A DNA stretch of 64,000 bases. Source: Arachis hypogaea (Eukaryota; Streptophyta; Magnoliopsida; Fabales; Fabaceae). The notes beneath the pieces are model-generated. The model had not been told where the DNA came from. It worked only from the letters and a program-made list of their open reading frames with translations, and ran no database searches. The stretch lies in the NCBI RefSeq assembly GCF_003086295.3, contig NC_092039.1:97546561-97610560 (forward strand), written 5' to 3'. The translations under genes were made by a program, and so were the position numbers. Position 1 is the first letter of the stretch. Every line of letters starts with the position of its first letter. Positions 22,277 through 34,727 of the stretch are shown here, piece by piece.

Positions 22277-23315
22277 TGTTAGAGTATAATTAGGATCAAT
22301 TAGATCAATTAGCATTATTCAACATATCTGAATATTTATTATAGGATATTACGTCTTTATTATTTTGATTTTTTTATCACCTATAAATACTCTTCTATAT
22401 TGTATCATTCTACACAACTTAAATACTCACTCTACACAACTTAAATACTCACAAACATTTTTCCTATTGCTCCCTCTTTCCTTTCCTAACATAGCCATGG
22501 TATCCTCCTTGAGAAGGATAAGTTGATTTTCTTCTGGTGAAATCACCATACTTTTCATACTTTTCTTCCGTGCCATTTTTTTTCTTTCTCTTTTGTCAAT
22601 ACTTTGATGCTTTTCTGACATCACCAATTAGTTCATCCACTACTTACTTATTCTCATGAAGAAACCATATTTTTTGTCACCTTCCGATAGTTTGTCATCT
22701 CTTCGCACTTTGTCACTTTTCAACAGTTTTTCGGCAGTTCGCCATCATTTCAGCAGTTTTTCAGAAGTTGGCCACTCTTGTGGAAGTTATGTTTGCGTTC
22801 TCTTCCGGTAGTTTCATCTGCATTCCCTTCCGACAGTTTTGTCTGCACTTCCTTCCGGCAGTTCCGTCTGCATTTCTTTGTGGCAGCTCCGTCTGCGCTT
22901 CCTTGTGGTAGTGCCATCTGTGCTTCCTTGTGGTAGTTTCGTCTGCACTTCCTTGTGGTAGTTCTGTCTGCACTTTCTTGTGGTAGTTTCATCTGCACTT
23001 CCTTTTGGTAGTTTCGTCTGCGCTTCCTTCTGATAGTTATGTCTGCGCTTTCTTCAGACAACTCCGTCTACACCCGTTCTATTAGTTTATGCATTTTTTA
23101 TTTAGTTGATTCAAATAAGTCTCAAACTCAAGTTATTACTTGAGTTTGAGGAAGGATATTAGAGTATAATTATGATCAATTAGATCAATTAGCATTATTT
23201 AACATATCTAAATATTTATTATAGGATATTATGTCTTTATTATTTTGATTCTCTTAGCACCTATAAATCCCCTTTTATATTGTATCATTCTATACAACTT
23301 GAATACACACAAACC
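22277..23315 (+). mobile_element. Short copia/TRIM-like element
   Basis: Direct repeats start at 22277 (tgttagagtataattaggat) and 23157 (tattagagtataattatgat) and stay alike for about 160 bp, ending in acaacttgaatac-like sequence. After the left repeat comes 'catggtatcc', sharing its first bases with the Met-tRNA primer site of copia elements (TGGTATC). Before the right repeat comes the purine-rich 'tgagtttgaggaag'. The interior, about 650 bp, has no protein domain and is mostly the minisatellite. The left repeat has an internal duplication of 'tctacacaacttaaatactc'. A target duplication was not resolved. Confidence 0.6.
22680..23075. repeat. 25-bp minisatellite
   Basis: About 14-15 units of the type gtttcgtctgcacttccttg + tggta, period 25 bp, with substitutions such as ttccggca and ttctgata. 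Minus-strand open frames arise from the repeat itself (RNYHKEAQ-like peptide motifs that shift frame every unit) and are not a gene. Confidence 0.85.
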
Positions 23316-24877
23316 TTCTATATATATAAACATGATAGAATAAAATTGTAAAAATAATCTTTTTATCACTTTGAATATTTTAACTCTTTTTTTCTCTTTA
23401 CATGTAATTTTGTTTTGCGTTAATTTTATTTATTTAATTATGAGATGTACTCATGTTAATTCTATCATATAATAGTTTATTTTTCTCCTATGTATTTTGA
23501 TTTGTATAGTTACTATTGATCTTGCAGTTTTTATTTTCTTGAATTGTTCTTTATTTTTTTATGACTTGATAATTTAAATAAAAAAGCAAAAAAAAGAAAA
23601 AAATGATGGCCAATGGCAGAGGCTAGAAGTTTAAAGTATCAACATCATTCCTCAGCATTATTATTATTAATACGAACTTTATTATTTTTTTCTAACATTC
23701 TTTAATATAAGTTTCATTTCTTTTTCTTTATTATTATTATTAATGCTTTTATTATTTTCTTCTCTAATTATAAATTTCCTTATAATAATTCTTTGATATA
23801 ATATTTTTTGATTTAATAGATATTTTTTCCTATTTTTTGTCAAAAATAATTTATATTAGGAAAAAAAGATACAAATTAAATTTTAAAATTTAAATTTAAA
23901 TAAGACGTGCAAAGAGTAACTATTGAATTCATTTGGTAGATTTAAACTCTTTGTATTATCGTCATTAAAAATTTCAAATACTATTATAAAGTTCTAGATA
24001 TTTTTTATCTTATTGTTCTTAAATTATACATTATACCGTGTATTTGAAGAGTTTTATCTTTTTTGAAATAAGTGTGACATTATATACTTTTTTGGATACA
24101 AAGGGATAATGAAGTTGAAGTGAGTAACAAAATTGATTATATAATAAGATACAAATTTTTAGAATTTCTAACATAATTGACAAATTTTTAGTTTCAAAAT
24201 AAATTTTTACTCTATTTTTTATCTTTTATTTGATTTTTTTTATAATTTTTTTCTCTATTTTCTTAATTAATTATGATTGTAATAATTGATCACAAATTTG
24301 TGTTTTGTAAAAAAAATTTATTAATCATAAAATACAGAAAACTTAACCAAAAAATTTAAAAAATGTTGATTAATCACAAAATAAAAAAGTATGAATTGTG
24401 CTTTAATTATATTGTAAAATAAGAATTGGGGTTATTTAAAATTATTTTTTTACCATCAATGTTAACTTAAGTTATAATAAAGTAAAAAATAAAAATTGTA
24501 TATAACAATTTAATTTAATTATTTATACTACCAAAATTATTCTTTATTATATCCTATTCATTTTTATTCATTGGTGATCTTTAATTGTCTATTTTAAATA
24601 AAAATTTAAATGGATTTAATTGATTTTTTTTAATTAGTAATATAATTATTGTGATATTTACTTTGTTCAGTAATATTTTTTAATTTATTTAATCTGATTA
24701 ATCATCTCTTTCTTATTTTATGCTAATTTAACTAATTAAAGTTAATAAATTTCAGTTATTTTAATTCTTGTAACTTTTTATTTTAATAATGTTTTTCAAT
24801 TAATGCATTAATACAATTTTAATATTTATATTTCATTAATAATAATAATCTTATTTTAAAATGACGTTTTATCCTCA

Positions 24878-24938
<61 letters not shown>

Positions 24939-25394
24939 GTCTAATTGTAGAAAATCTATTATATTATTTCTTTATACGATTACATTAGACATATTTATAT
25001 TCAATTTATTTGATTACTTAATTAGAATTAATTATATTAAAAAATTAGATTAAAATTATGGTAGACTAATTATATTATTATTAATTCATTATATTAAAAG
25101 ATTTAGATTATGATAGATTATCATTATTTTATTTTTTTATTTTGATATTAATTCTGATATTTAGTTTTTTATTATTATTATTTTCTCATTCTATGTGTTT
25201 ATTCTCATAAATCTTGCTAAATTAATCAAGGTAGTATATATATTTTTTTGTTCTTCTTTTATATACACATAAAATTTATTAAATTATTTTTCTCCCGTCT
25301 AATAATTTTGTTTCTCTCCTATTTATATTTCTTTCCTTCAATATTTTATTGGTTCTTATTTTTCTAAATTTTACTTTAATTATGTATTTGTTCT
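23316..25394. other. AT-rich intergenic DNA, no gene seen
   Basis: Very AT-rich with no coding bias, splice context or LTR edges. The only structured part is the TA microsatellite. Confidence 0.6.
24880..24935. repeat. (TA)n microsatellite
   Basis: About 27 TA units in a row with one edge interruption. Confidence 0.95.
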
Positions 25395-25650
25395 TATTAT
25401 GTAACACCCTAATATTCAAATCCTTATGCTCGAGTCATAAGTCAATGATATTACCGTGGCACGACTCTCAGGTGAATTTTTAATACATAAATATAAGTAT
25501 AATTGAAAGGAGTATTAATCGAGAAGCCTAAAAAGATTAAAAATAAAATCGCGAAGACGTATCACTCACGTTTCGACAACAAAAAGATAAACCGTGAAGC
25601 CGAAAGCGATATAAGGATAGAGGCATAAAGAAGATTAAGAAATAGACAAC

Positions 25651-25652
<2 letters not shown>

Positions 25653-25685
<33 letters not shown>
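25653..25685. repeat. (TA)n microsatellite inside the LTR
   Basis: About 16 TA units within the left part of the element at 25400. Confidence 0.95.
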
Positions 25686-25688
<3 letters not shown>

Positions 25689-27224
25689 AGTAAATAGCCA
25701 CTGGTCACGACCCGCGAAGTTTAGGTCAGCTAGGGTACAGGATGAAAGTAATTGACAACATAATCTCCTGAGCCTCTATAGGCAAATTCAAAAGAGTTAA
25801 ATACATAATATAAACTTTTCAAAATAAAGGTGGAGAGGTTCTACACAAAATATAAAGTAGAGAATATAAAGATCTTCGCCGTCTCTCAGATGAACCACAA
25901 CTCACTTCTGAGCACCTGGACCTGTATCTGAAAAACAGGAGATATATACGGAATGAGAACCCCTGACCCATGGGTTCCCAGTACGGTAAAAGTGTCAAAT
26001 AAATATAATGCACTGCAATAAAAACTCACTAAGCATCCTAAACTTCCTTTCACCAATATTCACCCTATGTTCTCGCTAATCCATAAACAGGCAACTGTCA
26101 TAAGAGAAAGCTAAATCTAATTCAGATTTCTCATGCTTCCCAACTTTCTAACTCTCCCACGAACCAAAATCAGAATCATAAATAAAATCATCACCAGTTG
26201 TTCTATCTCAGCAATTCTATAACAATACATCATATCCTCACCTGGAGCAAGTGAATTTACTTTACTCCATCTACCTAGGGAGTTCAAAATATCTCATTCA
26301 ATAATCATCATCATTATTCATTCACATCATCAATTCATCTCATCAAGAACAGCCCTCAGCGTCCACCAACACCAGCATGAGGGACCTCTCAGTTGTACGA
26401 ACACAAGCAATACAGACAAGTAATGCACAATTAAAGTACAAGTAGAACAAGTAGCACATAATCAGGTAATATAGCACATATGATATAGCAATTCAAAACA
26501 AGTAGGAAAACCCAAACAATTCAAACATATGCAAATGATGAATGCCTGCCCTATGGCTGATGATATCATCTGTCGGTTATAAAGCCAACCCGACAAGTCC
26601 TGGTAGCTAACAATTGGACTGTCCCTCTATCGTGCATCCCCAACTCGAGTTATTATCGATCATCATCATGATCATAATCATAATCATAATCATACAACAC
26701 CCACACTGGTGTTTATCTACGGGGGCGAGCTCATCCGAAACTTTTACAGTGTCCGGCCACACGGTCAGCAGAGTATCAAGTCTCCACTTGGAGCACGTTG
26801 TGGCTAGCCACTGCTTTCATCCAAGAAAACTCGTATCTCAGATAGTGAAAGTGCAACATTAACATTTCATTCAATAGCATATATGCATTTATACTCGACC
26901 ATAATTTAATAATGGCTTCGTCGTAACTCAGCAATAACTCAGCCATCGGCGCATAGTTCAATCTAGAACCAGCCAATTTATTAACAAATATAGCCCTTCA
27001 GCTCATGGCACATAAAGCACTTCCACCGCCATCCTCCGTATCTCATACAATCATCTTTGATCATCATTGATCATTAGTTATCCCTTTTCTTCATTCACAA
27101 GTTACCACATCGTTCCTTTCTCATTGCTAGGCATATCATAATTATTTAAGACACAAGGGGTGAGATCGAAGGCTTAGAAGTATGAAATTTGGTTTTTAAA
27201 ACTCAAAAATCAACTTTGGGTTGA

Positions 27225-27545
27225 AAACAGGGTCACGCGTTCACGTTGCCACGCGCACGCGTGGATCGCCAAAAAGCCCATCGACGCGTATGCGTCGCCC
27301 ACGCGCATGCGTGGATGGAAAAACAGCCAGGTGACGCCTACGCGTTAGCCACACGTACGCGTGGGTGTGGTTTATGCCCCACGCACAAAACTAGCACATT
27401 TCTCGCACAACTCTCAGGAAGAATGCTGGGCAATTGGTGTAGCACATCGACATGTACGCGTTGCCCATGCGTACGCGTGGATGGTAAAAATCTGAAAAAA
27501 ATGCGTGCGCGTCGGCCACGCCTATGCGTGGGTACACGTTCCGCC
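27225..27545. repeat. GC-rich ACGCGT/ACGCGTGG palindrome block
   Basis: Six to eight copies of (C)ACGCGTACGCGTGGATGG-like sequence, many self-complementary, in otherwise AT-rich DNA. Diverged counterparts are at 770-848 and 37060-37310. Open frames on both strands here come from the palindromic GC bias. The block is CpG-dense, and the diverged copies show CG to CA/TG changes (cgcacacgtgg, cgcatatgc), as expected where cytosines are methylated. Confidence 0.85.
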
Positions 27546-29059
27546 AAAATTTTTTCTAAGTTAAAAGCTGTAGAATTCCCAGTTTCAAACCCCAATTTTC
27601 CGATGGGCATAACTTCTCCGTTTTAAATAATTTTTTGCCCGTTCTTTGAATGGCAAAAACATTTCCGAATTCAATTTCATTTCTAAACAAAATTGGTACA
27701 AATTGGGGATCCGGAGCCTAAGTTATGCTCCGTCAAAGTATGTCCAAAAACACATTTTCATATAAAACCACAAAGTACCATTTTCAAAACAAACCAATTC
27801 CAACCCTTTTCAAAATCAACCAAAACATACCAAAGTCAACCTCAAGCCTCCTCAACTCATACATTACCCCTTTTATCAAAACACAAGCCACCACCAATCC
27901 ACCATTTTAACCAATCTCAATCAATTACCTCAATTTCATACACAATATCACATATTATATATATCTCCTCATCCCAATTTACAACAATATCATTTCCAAT
28001 CAACCATCAACATATACAATCGATATCATTCTCACCATCAACATGGTTTCATCCACTACTCAACCTCCACCAATCATCAAACATATATCAAGCATGCATA
28101 TCTCTCATGCTTCATACTATCAAAACATCAATATTCATAATCACACATATGACCACATAATTTACCTCAACCAAAACCAAATCTACCTCATCTACACAAT
28201 TTCACCCACAACCATCAAATTCCACATTTCAATTCCTCAAACCTTATTATTCAATAACCAAACAAATTGTTCACACATTCAATATCTAAAATCCATCCAA
28301 TCATTTATATCATCACACAATACACACATCAACTTACCTTCCTTACCTCTTCCCAGCCTTTGGCCCAAAATTCACGGCCTCTGGCCCAAAATTCACGGCC
28401 TCTGGCCCAAATTCACAATTTAAATGCATATTCCACAAATCAATACTCAATATCCAATTTGACAAATTCTCAACACACCAAACATACAAGGCCACACAAT
28501 CCTCAACTCAATTATTAATTCACATTACAAATCAACTATGCATATTAGCACCAACCATTTACACAATCCAAACTTAATCCTAGGGGCATCTAGCCTAAGA
28601 ATTCTCATCACACCACATGATACTTAAATGAAATTTAAACCGTACCTCTTGTAGCCAAACCAATTGAGCTTCTTCTTTGGAAGTCTCCACCAACCTTAGT
28701 TCCAAGCCTCACCAAAACTCCTCAAGCAACACCAATCTTCTAATTATGCACCAACATCACCAAATACACTAACATAACCAATTTCACATATATACATTAA
28801 CCTAGGGTCATGAAATTGATAAATCACAAGGGTTTGAGTACTTCTTACCTCAAACCATTGAAGTTTGTGATAAATATCACCAATGGCTCATACTAGAGCA
28901 CTCCATAAAACTTAGATAGAACTGTAGAGGATGAGAAGAGCAACACGTGGCTACAAACAGCTCGTCAATCGGAGTTCCAAAGAGAAAGTTATGGTGATTT
29001 GAAGATCAAAGAGAGTTAGGTTTTCTCTCTTCTATTTTCTCTTCTCCAAGCTGCACCCA

Positions 29060-29120
29060 AAACCCTTTCCTTAGGATAAAATGAGCTGAAATGCTCATAA
29101 CTAATGTTTATATATATTGG
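29060..29120 (-). promoter_or_regulatory. Possible LTR promoter
   Basis: On the minus strand a TATATATAAAC stretch (29107-29117) lies about 30-60 bp before a leader that begins around GGATAAAATG...AAAGGG. This is the kind of spacing expected for a TATA box and start site in an LTR. It is inferred from sequence only. Confidence 0.35.
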
Positions 29121-29499
29121 GTCTTCGGCCCACTTAGGCCTGGTTCACTTATTTTTGTCCGTTTGCTCAATTTTGGGCCAAAACCTTTAAGATTAGCACT
29201 CTAAATCGCACTTTAGATATTTCTACCTTCCCTAATTATAATTCCTCATTTCTTAACCTTATTTACTTATAATCAATTTTCTCAGCTGTAGTACCAGATA
29301 GATCTCTGCCGGTATTGCCGGTCAAAATTCCAATGCGCGTTTTTACACAGAAAACTATGTTTTTCGACTCAGAAAAATTCACTGAATCCAAATATCATAT
29401 TTAAATTATCAAATTCCAATTGCCAAATCTTCTAACCATATTCGCTCCTATTTAATTTATTATTTAATTAATTACGGTTAGACCGGGTTTTACATATTA

Positions 29500-30807
29500 C
29501 ATACCTAGCATTTTTTATTTATGTGTAATATATATTCTTATATATGTTATATAAGAATATGATTTGATTCCATTAACTTGTCAAATTTTTTTGAAAAATT
29601 TAAAGCTAAAGCACAAAATATATTTATAGATATTTTATTTTTTTAACTAAAAAATATAATATTTTTTGTCATATTTGTTGAAATCTTAAGTGAAATATGA
29701 ATATTGATTTTTGAAATAGAATAGATATATTTTAATTTTTTTGCATCTAAAAATGATATTCTATCAATGTTAGGATTATTTAGATAGATAAGTAATAGTG
29801 AATATAGAATTATTTAGAATGGATACGAATAAGTACATCTTTTTATTGAAAATATGAATTTAAAAATATTATATTTAATTCTCAATAGTCAACTTCTCAT
29901 TGAACCATTGTATGTTCAAAATATTTTTAAAGAAATGAAATAATTTTAGGTATATAATTTTTTGTAAAAATTTAATTAATTCAAGATATTTATTGTCATT
30001 GGTTAAAAAGATAAATTGAAATAAAATTTTAATATTTTTGTACTCTTAAAATAAGGTTATTGTTTTTCTATCTTGATTAATATATTGAGATTTTCTTAAG
30101 AAAAAGTTTTTGTTTTTCATCCAAAAGATTTGAATGTGTTAGAAAACAATTATTCTCTTGAATTCGTTTAATATCTTGGAAAAGTTAATTAACTAAATTA
30201 AACTTAAAAACTTCTTCTCATGATTCTTAAATTTTGAACTTAGACGTGATAAGTGACATCGAATCAACTAAGTTTGGCTCTTGAGAATTGTGTGGTTTTT
30301 AAATCAGTAAATGTTCTTAACCTCTTGTCACAATTAAAATCAAGGAATTGATAATTGACTAAGATTAGAGAAATTGAATTAGCAAGAAATTAGAGTTTGA
30401 TTAATTATGATTTGTTATAGATACATCATTGCCTGATCAAGGTAAAAAGTAAAAAAAAAAATATTTTTCCAAAAATTTTAACATCTCTGAAACTCTAACT
30501 CTTTTGAATCATATTTTTTCTCAATTACTAACGACTTGCTTTTATTCACTTTGTTTTTATGCAATTTCTCTTGAAATCTTTGATTTTTATTGTCTAACTA
30601 GAATAATTAATTATCTATTACTTGATTAGTCCGTTAATTTTTATAAAAATGATAACTCACTCCCATAATATTACTTGATATGACTTGATCTACTTACCAA
30701 TTGTTTGTGATTTTGAAAATTCGCATCAATGTCCAAGACAGGTCCATGGAATAATTTGCTTCTTGTTGGGATCTCCCATTTCTTTGCTTGCAGTTGACCT
30801 ATGTGCT
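29500..30807. other. AT-rich intergenic DNA, no gene seen
   Basis: No open frame with coding character, no terminal repeats and no RNA gene recognised. Confidence 0.6.
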
Positions 30808-30815
30808 CTTGTATG

Positions 30816-32010
30816 TAGGGATGGCAAAAATTCACGGTAGGGCGGGTATCCGCGAGGATTTATCCGCCGGGAAACAGGTTTGGGGGACATTTTTTTCTCG
30901 TGGGGCGGGTACGGGTACCCGTATAATAAATGGAGTGGGGGCAAGAGGAGAGGTCCCCGCCCCGTGGGTATCCGTTTATTACCCGTAATTGTAAAATTAC
31001 AAAAATAACCCTATATATATATACATAATTTTGATGAAACCCTACCCCTTCAAATCAAAATCCCTGCGCTTCTCTCTCACTCACTTCACTCTCTCACGAG
31101 CCTCTCTCTCACAGTCATCTCACACTCTCCCTCAATTTCTAGCTCTCTGCATTCTCACTCTCAGTCCCTCACCTTTCTCTGTTACCGTCACCGTTCACCT
31201 TCTTTCGTCGCTGTCATTGCTCACCTTCTTTCGTTGCTGCCATTGCTCACTCTTCCTCTCACTGTTTTGCTCACTGCTTGCTGCTAGCTTCACCGCCGCC
31301 TCCACCTCTGCTTTGCAACGAAGCCTCAGATCTGCGACGTTGATGACAAGCTTCCTCCAGCAACGCTTCTGCTCCACAACACCGATGACGCCTCTCCCAC
31401 CACGACTAAGCATCGCCTCTGTTCAGCGAAGATGATGACGACTGTGCTCCATCTCTGTGGCTGGCCACCTTACAATAAGTTGGATGTTTCTGTTAATTGA
31501 TTAAATTGGTTTTAACATATGTTTTGATTTTTAATTGATGAAATTGCTATAAAATTGGGACATTGGAGTTAGGGTTTAAATTCTGTTTATGTGAACTGGG
31601 TTTAGATTTAGGGTTTTGATTCTATTAATGTGAAACTGGATTTAGGTTTAGGTTTTGGATTTTGTTGATTGATAAATTTGGATTAGAGTTAGATATTATT
31701 GCTGTAAAATTGAAATTAGGGTTTGAATTCTTGGTTTTTTACTGTAAAATTGGATCATAATACTGAGATTTTTATAAAATTATTGTTGTTAATTGGATTT
31801 TTTTGTTTTTAAATTTTTTTCTTATTTGTTTCTTCCATTCCTCCAAATCCCGCGGATATCCGCAAATATCTTAATATCCGGCGGGGATGGGGTCCCCGTT
31901 ATTCGTCACGGAGATAGGACGGGGATAGGGAGGATTTTTAGAGGCGGAGGGCGGAAGGCGGAGGGTGGGGACAGGGAGCGGGGCCCCATAGAGACCCGTT
32001 GTCATTCCTA
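30816..32010 (+). mobile_element. Non-autonomous hAT element, 1.2 kb
   Basis: Terminal inverted repeats TAGGGATGGCAA (start) and TTGTCATTCCTA (end, reverse complement TAGGAATGACAA). The 8-bp flanks CTTGTATG (30808-30815) and CTTGCATG (32011-32018) match at seven of eight bases. An 8-bp duplication with TAGGGATGGCAA-type ends is diagnostic of hAT. Subterminal GC-rich blocks are rich in gcgggtatccgc and ggatggggtcccc. The middle has a CT-rich leader (31030-31440) that resembles the 5' UTR/first exon of a gene, followed by intron-like DNA. No BED finger or dimerisation domain is present, so it is a deletion derivative. Confidence 0.85.
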
Positions 32011-32018
32011 CTTGCATG

Positions 32019-33830
32019 TACCACTTTTTCATATCAAACCTACCTTTGAAAAAAAAATAAAAATGTACCATATAAATCTTAATTGGTGTTAGTAGAAAAA
32101 ACTTTTGTGCATTATAAAATAAAATGATATGAAAATTGTCATAAACTTTTTTCGATGTTAAAATTTAAATTTTTAACCTTAAATTCTAAATACTAAAGTT
32201 AGTGAATATTAGCTCACTAAAAGTTAGTTGCTATTTTTTTGTTTTTAGCAAATCAGTTACCACACACATTGTTTCTTTCATTCAACTACCTTTATGTTGT
32301 TCCATAGATGTTGCATTAAGAAAAATAGTATTTTCAAGTTCAAGAAAAAGAGAATGCACACGCTCCGCAAAACAATTACGCTTCTGAAGTTCATGTAATC
32401 CCCGGCGCTCTCAATTGTTTTCATAATGAGCTAGTTAGGCTGCGTTGTTGGGTTTAGGATGGAGTGGGAGGCGGAGGAATGGAATTGAATATTGTGTTTG
32501 ATAAATTAAAATTTTAGTGTTAAAATATAAAATTGGTATCTTTTTATATTTTTAAAAAATAAAAATATAAAAAAATTAAAATTTTTAGAGATCATGACTG
32601 AAATTTAATAATATTTTTTTTAAAAATTTATTTAATTTTTTAAATTTTAAATTTATCTTTTAATTTTTATATTTATTTTATATTAAATATTATACTGAGA
32701 CATAATTCAGTCAAATATATTTTATACTAAATACAATATAAAAATTTAATATAATTTTTGTCTTTATTTTTTAATCTCTCAATCTCAATCTCCTTTTTAA
32801 ACACAATCTTAATGTACTCGTGAGCGAGTAATAGAGAATTTTTGTGCACCTTTTAGGGATTATTGCGCTCCATCTTTTTAAAAAAATATTGTACAAGTCT
32901 CTTGGTATTGTTGTTACCGTACGTAATCCTTTTTCACTCGATTCCATTAGTGAAAATTTTTTCACCTCCATACAAGGTATAGTGATAATCATGTATGGAA
33001 ATATGTATTGATGGGAATGGATTACGTTAACAAAGATTTTTCATACAACTCAAAATTGATACGTTGAAACGTTGTGTACTCTTATATGGAGCATGTTGCT
33101 ACAGGGGATGATGTCGATATCATCAACAAACCATAGTTAAATATAATTCACCAACTAAATGACCTAACATGTATTGATTTATAATTTATTTACGTACATA
33201 TCGAAGCTACGTAATTATATTTTTTACGTAAAATATTTTAGATGTAATTTATCGTGTACCTCTTCCTCAAATAAAAACGTATCCAACAAACTTTTCTAAT
33301 AATAGTAAAAGTGGCTTCATTGTTTCATCTTTGTCCAAGATTGCTATAAGGCTGGGATCCCGTGTTCGAGACTAGTGGATTAATCTGCGAGAGGCTCTTG
33401 GTAGAAACTAAGACAGCGGACAAAGGAATTCAAGATTTGAGAGGGAAAAAAAAAGAGTAAAGATCTAATCTAACTCCTGTCAAGTGTTTTTTATCTAAAA
33501 AAAAAAAACTTCACTTTTCAACTTTTTCATTTTTAAATAGTAACAAAAAATAGTTTTGTGTCAATTTTATTTGTAATTTAAAAGAATTTTAAATTTTATA
33601 AAATTCTTTTCAACAATATAACTAATTATGATCATTACTATTACCACTTTTTTTCATTTTTATCGTTATCATTTTTACCTCTATTATTTCTATTTCTATT
33701 GTCTAACCATACTTTATCACTATCGTTATCTCCTCTAATGCCATAATGACCGTGGCTCCTGAAGCCACGCGTCAGTCCCTCAATAATCTAAAATAAAAAA
33801 ATAGAAACGGTGAGTAAGGTAAACACGTTA
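32019..33830. other. Non-coding interval with a MITE candidate
   Basis: Intergenic. Apart from the candidate MITE at 32488-32811 there is a short segment at 33350-33420 (gggatcccgtgttcgagact) that is repeat-like but unassigned. No gene is supported. Confidence 0.5.
32488..32811. mobile_element. MITE candidate, about 325 bp
   Basis: Ends are inverted relatives: aatattgtgttt at the left, and aaacacaatctt at the right (reverse complement aagattgtgttt). The inside is AT-rich and non-coding. The end sequence is of a type common in peanut DNA. No clear target duplication. Confidence 0.45.
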
Positions 33831-33834
33831 CATT

Positions 33835-34191
33835 CTCCTCTCCACTCATCTTCTCCCTCTTTATCTCTCTTTCGCTTTAACGCGTGTCTTCCTCTCTCTT
33901 TTTCTTTTGAAACCCTAAATGGGGCGGAGGACGGCTCGAGACTTCTCCTTCTGAGCCAGTGACTCTCCCTCCCAAACGCAGCAACGGCAGAATGATTACA
34001 GTAAGAGGGCGATGAGGAGTCAAAGAGGCGAGATGGACTATAACGGAGTGGAGGAGGGCTCGATGGGAAGGGAGTTCTTCCTCTGATGCGGTGAGTGTGA
34101 CCTCTGGCCGATGTGTTCTCTCTCTCTGTGGCCGATTTCTTCTTAAGGGTTTTTTTATTTTGTTTCAGGTATCACCCACGAAGTCATTTTG
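33835..34191 (+). other. CT-rich leader-like segment before the F-box fragment
   Basis: CT-rich run 33833-33910 (ctctttatctctctttcgc), then G-rich DNA and a possible small intron ending near 34168 (tttgtttcag). It looks like a 5' UTR of the fragment that follows. Transcription is not shown. Confidence 0.4.
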
Positions 34192-34727
34192 GGACCAAGA
34201 ACCAATGCCTCATGTCGAGTGATGATACCGTGAAACCCGTACCCTTTGCTAGCCGGCGCCCCACCGGAGAAGCTAGCAGTAGCTCCGATTCCTCTCACCG
34301 CAAGCGCACCAAATTTCTCCATCATTCAAGTGAGATTTCTGTTATCTTTTTTGTTTTTAAAGTTAACATTGTTGGAAATTATAAGCTCAAGTTGTATTTT
34401 GGTATGATTATTGGCTTGCTGATGGAATATTTTGGTCCAAGAGGATGGATTTGATTCTAACTGTGAGGTAGAGACCGAAGGTGAATGTGATGAATCTGAC
34501 GTAGCAAAAGTAGATCAAAGGGTCAAAATGGATCTCATTGAGGATTTATTGCAAATAGTATGCCCCCAATTTTTAAGTCAATTTGAGATGTTAATGGTTT
34601 TAAAATTATCCACTCATGCCAATCCGGTAAATACAGGTTTTCTCATTTTTGGATCCTCCCAATCTATGCAAAGTTGCGCCAGAGTTTGTATGCAGTGGAG
34701 CCCCTGATGAGCATAATCACGGGTACT
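34192..34727 (+). pseudogene. Truncated F-box/LRR-repeat protein 15-like gene, 5' part
   Basis: Three exon pieces. Exon A starts ATG near 34213 and encodes a Ser-rich, basic N-terminus (VKPVPFASRRPTGEASSSSD, RKRTKF), ending at 34330 before gtgag. Exon B (about 34440-34558) encodes an acidic stretch and the start of the F-box (VKMDLIEDLLQI). Its joins to A and to exon C are in frame through ordinary GT/AG sites. Exon C (about 34638 on) gives FSFLDPPNLCKVA. A one-base gain then shifts the frame to ARVCMQW, the conserved end of this F-box. FBL15 proteins use the F-box to bind SKP1 in SCF ubiquitin ligases, with a long LRR array for substrate. Here the LRR part is absent and decay sets in at once. 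The downstream DNA is split by a retroelement at 35456. It could be a gene killed by insertion or a captured fragment. Confidence 0.65.

Larger units (their letters stand above)
25400..29494 (-). mobile_element. 4.1-kb solo-LTR-like element, TSD TATTA
   Basis: Starts TGTAACACCCTAATATTC and ends GACCGGGTTTTACA, flanked by a perfect 5-bp duplication TATTA (25395-25399 and 29495-29499). No gag-pol and no internal pair of repeats is seen, so it is best read as one very long LTR left after recombination, or a large non-coding derivative. Promoter-like sequence on the minus strand (TATA stretch 29107-29117, then a CT-poor leader) suggests minus polarity. The GC-rich palindromic block 27225-27540 is typical of the family. 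The style fits Tat/Ogre-like Ty3 elements, though no domain proves that. Confidence 0.8.

Noticed and set aside
22750..23061. 103-codon Lys/Arg-rich frame on the minus strand
   Set aside because: It is the 25-bp minisatellite read through; the repeat shifts frame every unit.
27246..27626. 126-codon frame on plus and 90-codon frame on minus
   Set aside because: Produced by the palindromic ACGCGT repeats, not by coding selection.
27693..28518. Overlapping open frames with Ser/Thr/Ile-rich peptides
   Set aside because: Low-complexity CA/AT-rich LTR sequence; all frames open by composition.
31031..31435. 134-codon open frame inside the hAT element
   Set aside because: Ser/Leu-rich reading of a CT-rich leader with no domain; an overlapping frame on the other strand is equally open.
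33350..33420. Possible SINE (tRNA B-box-like gtgttcgaga)
   Set aside because: No matching A box at the right distance, no clear poly(A) or duplication.
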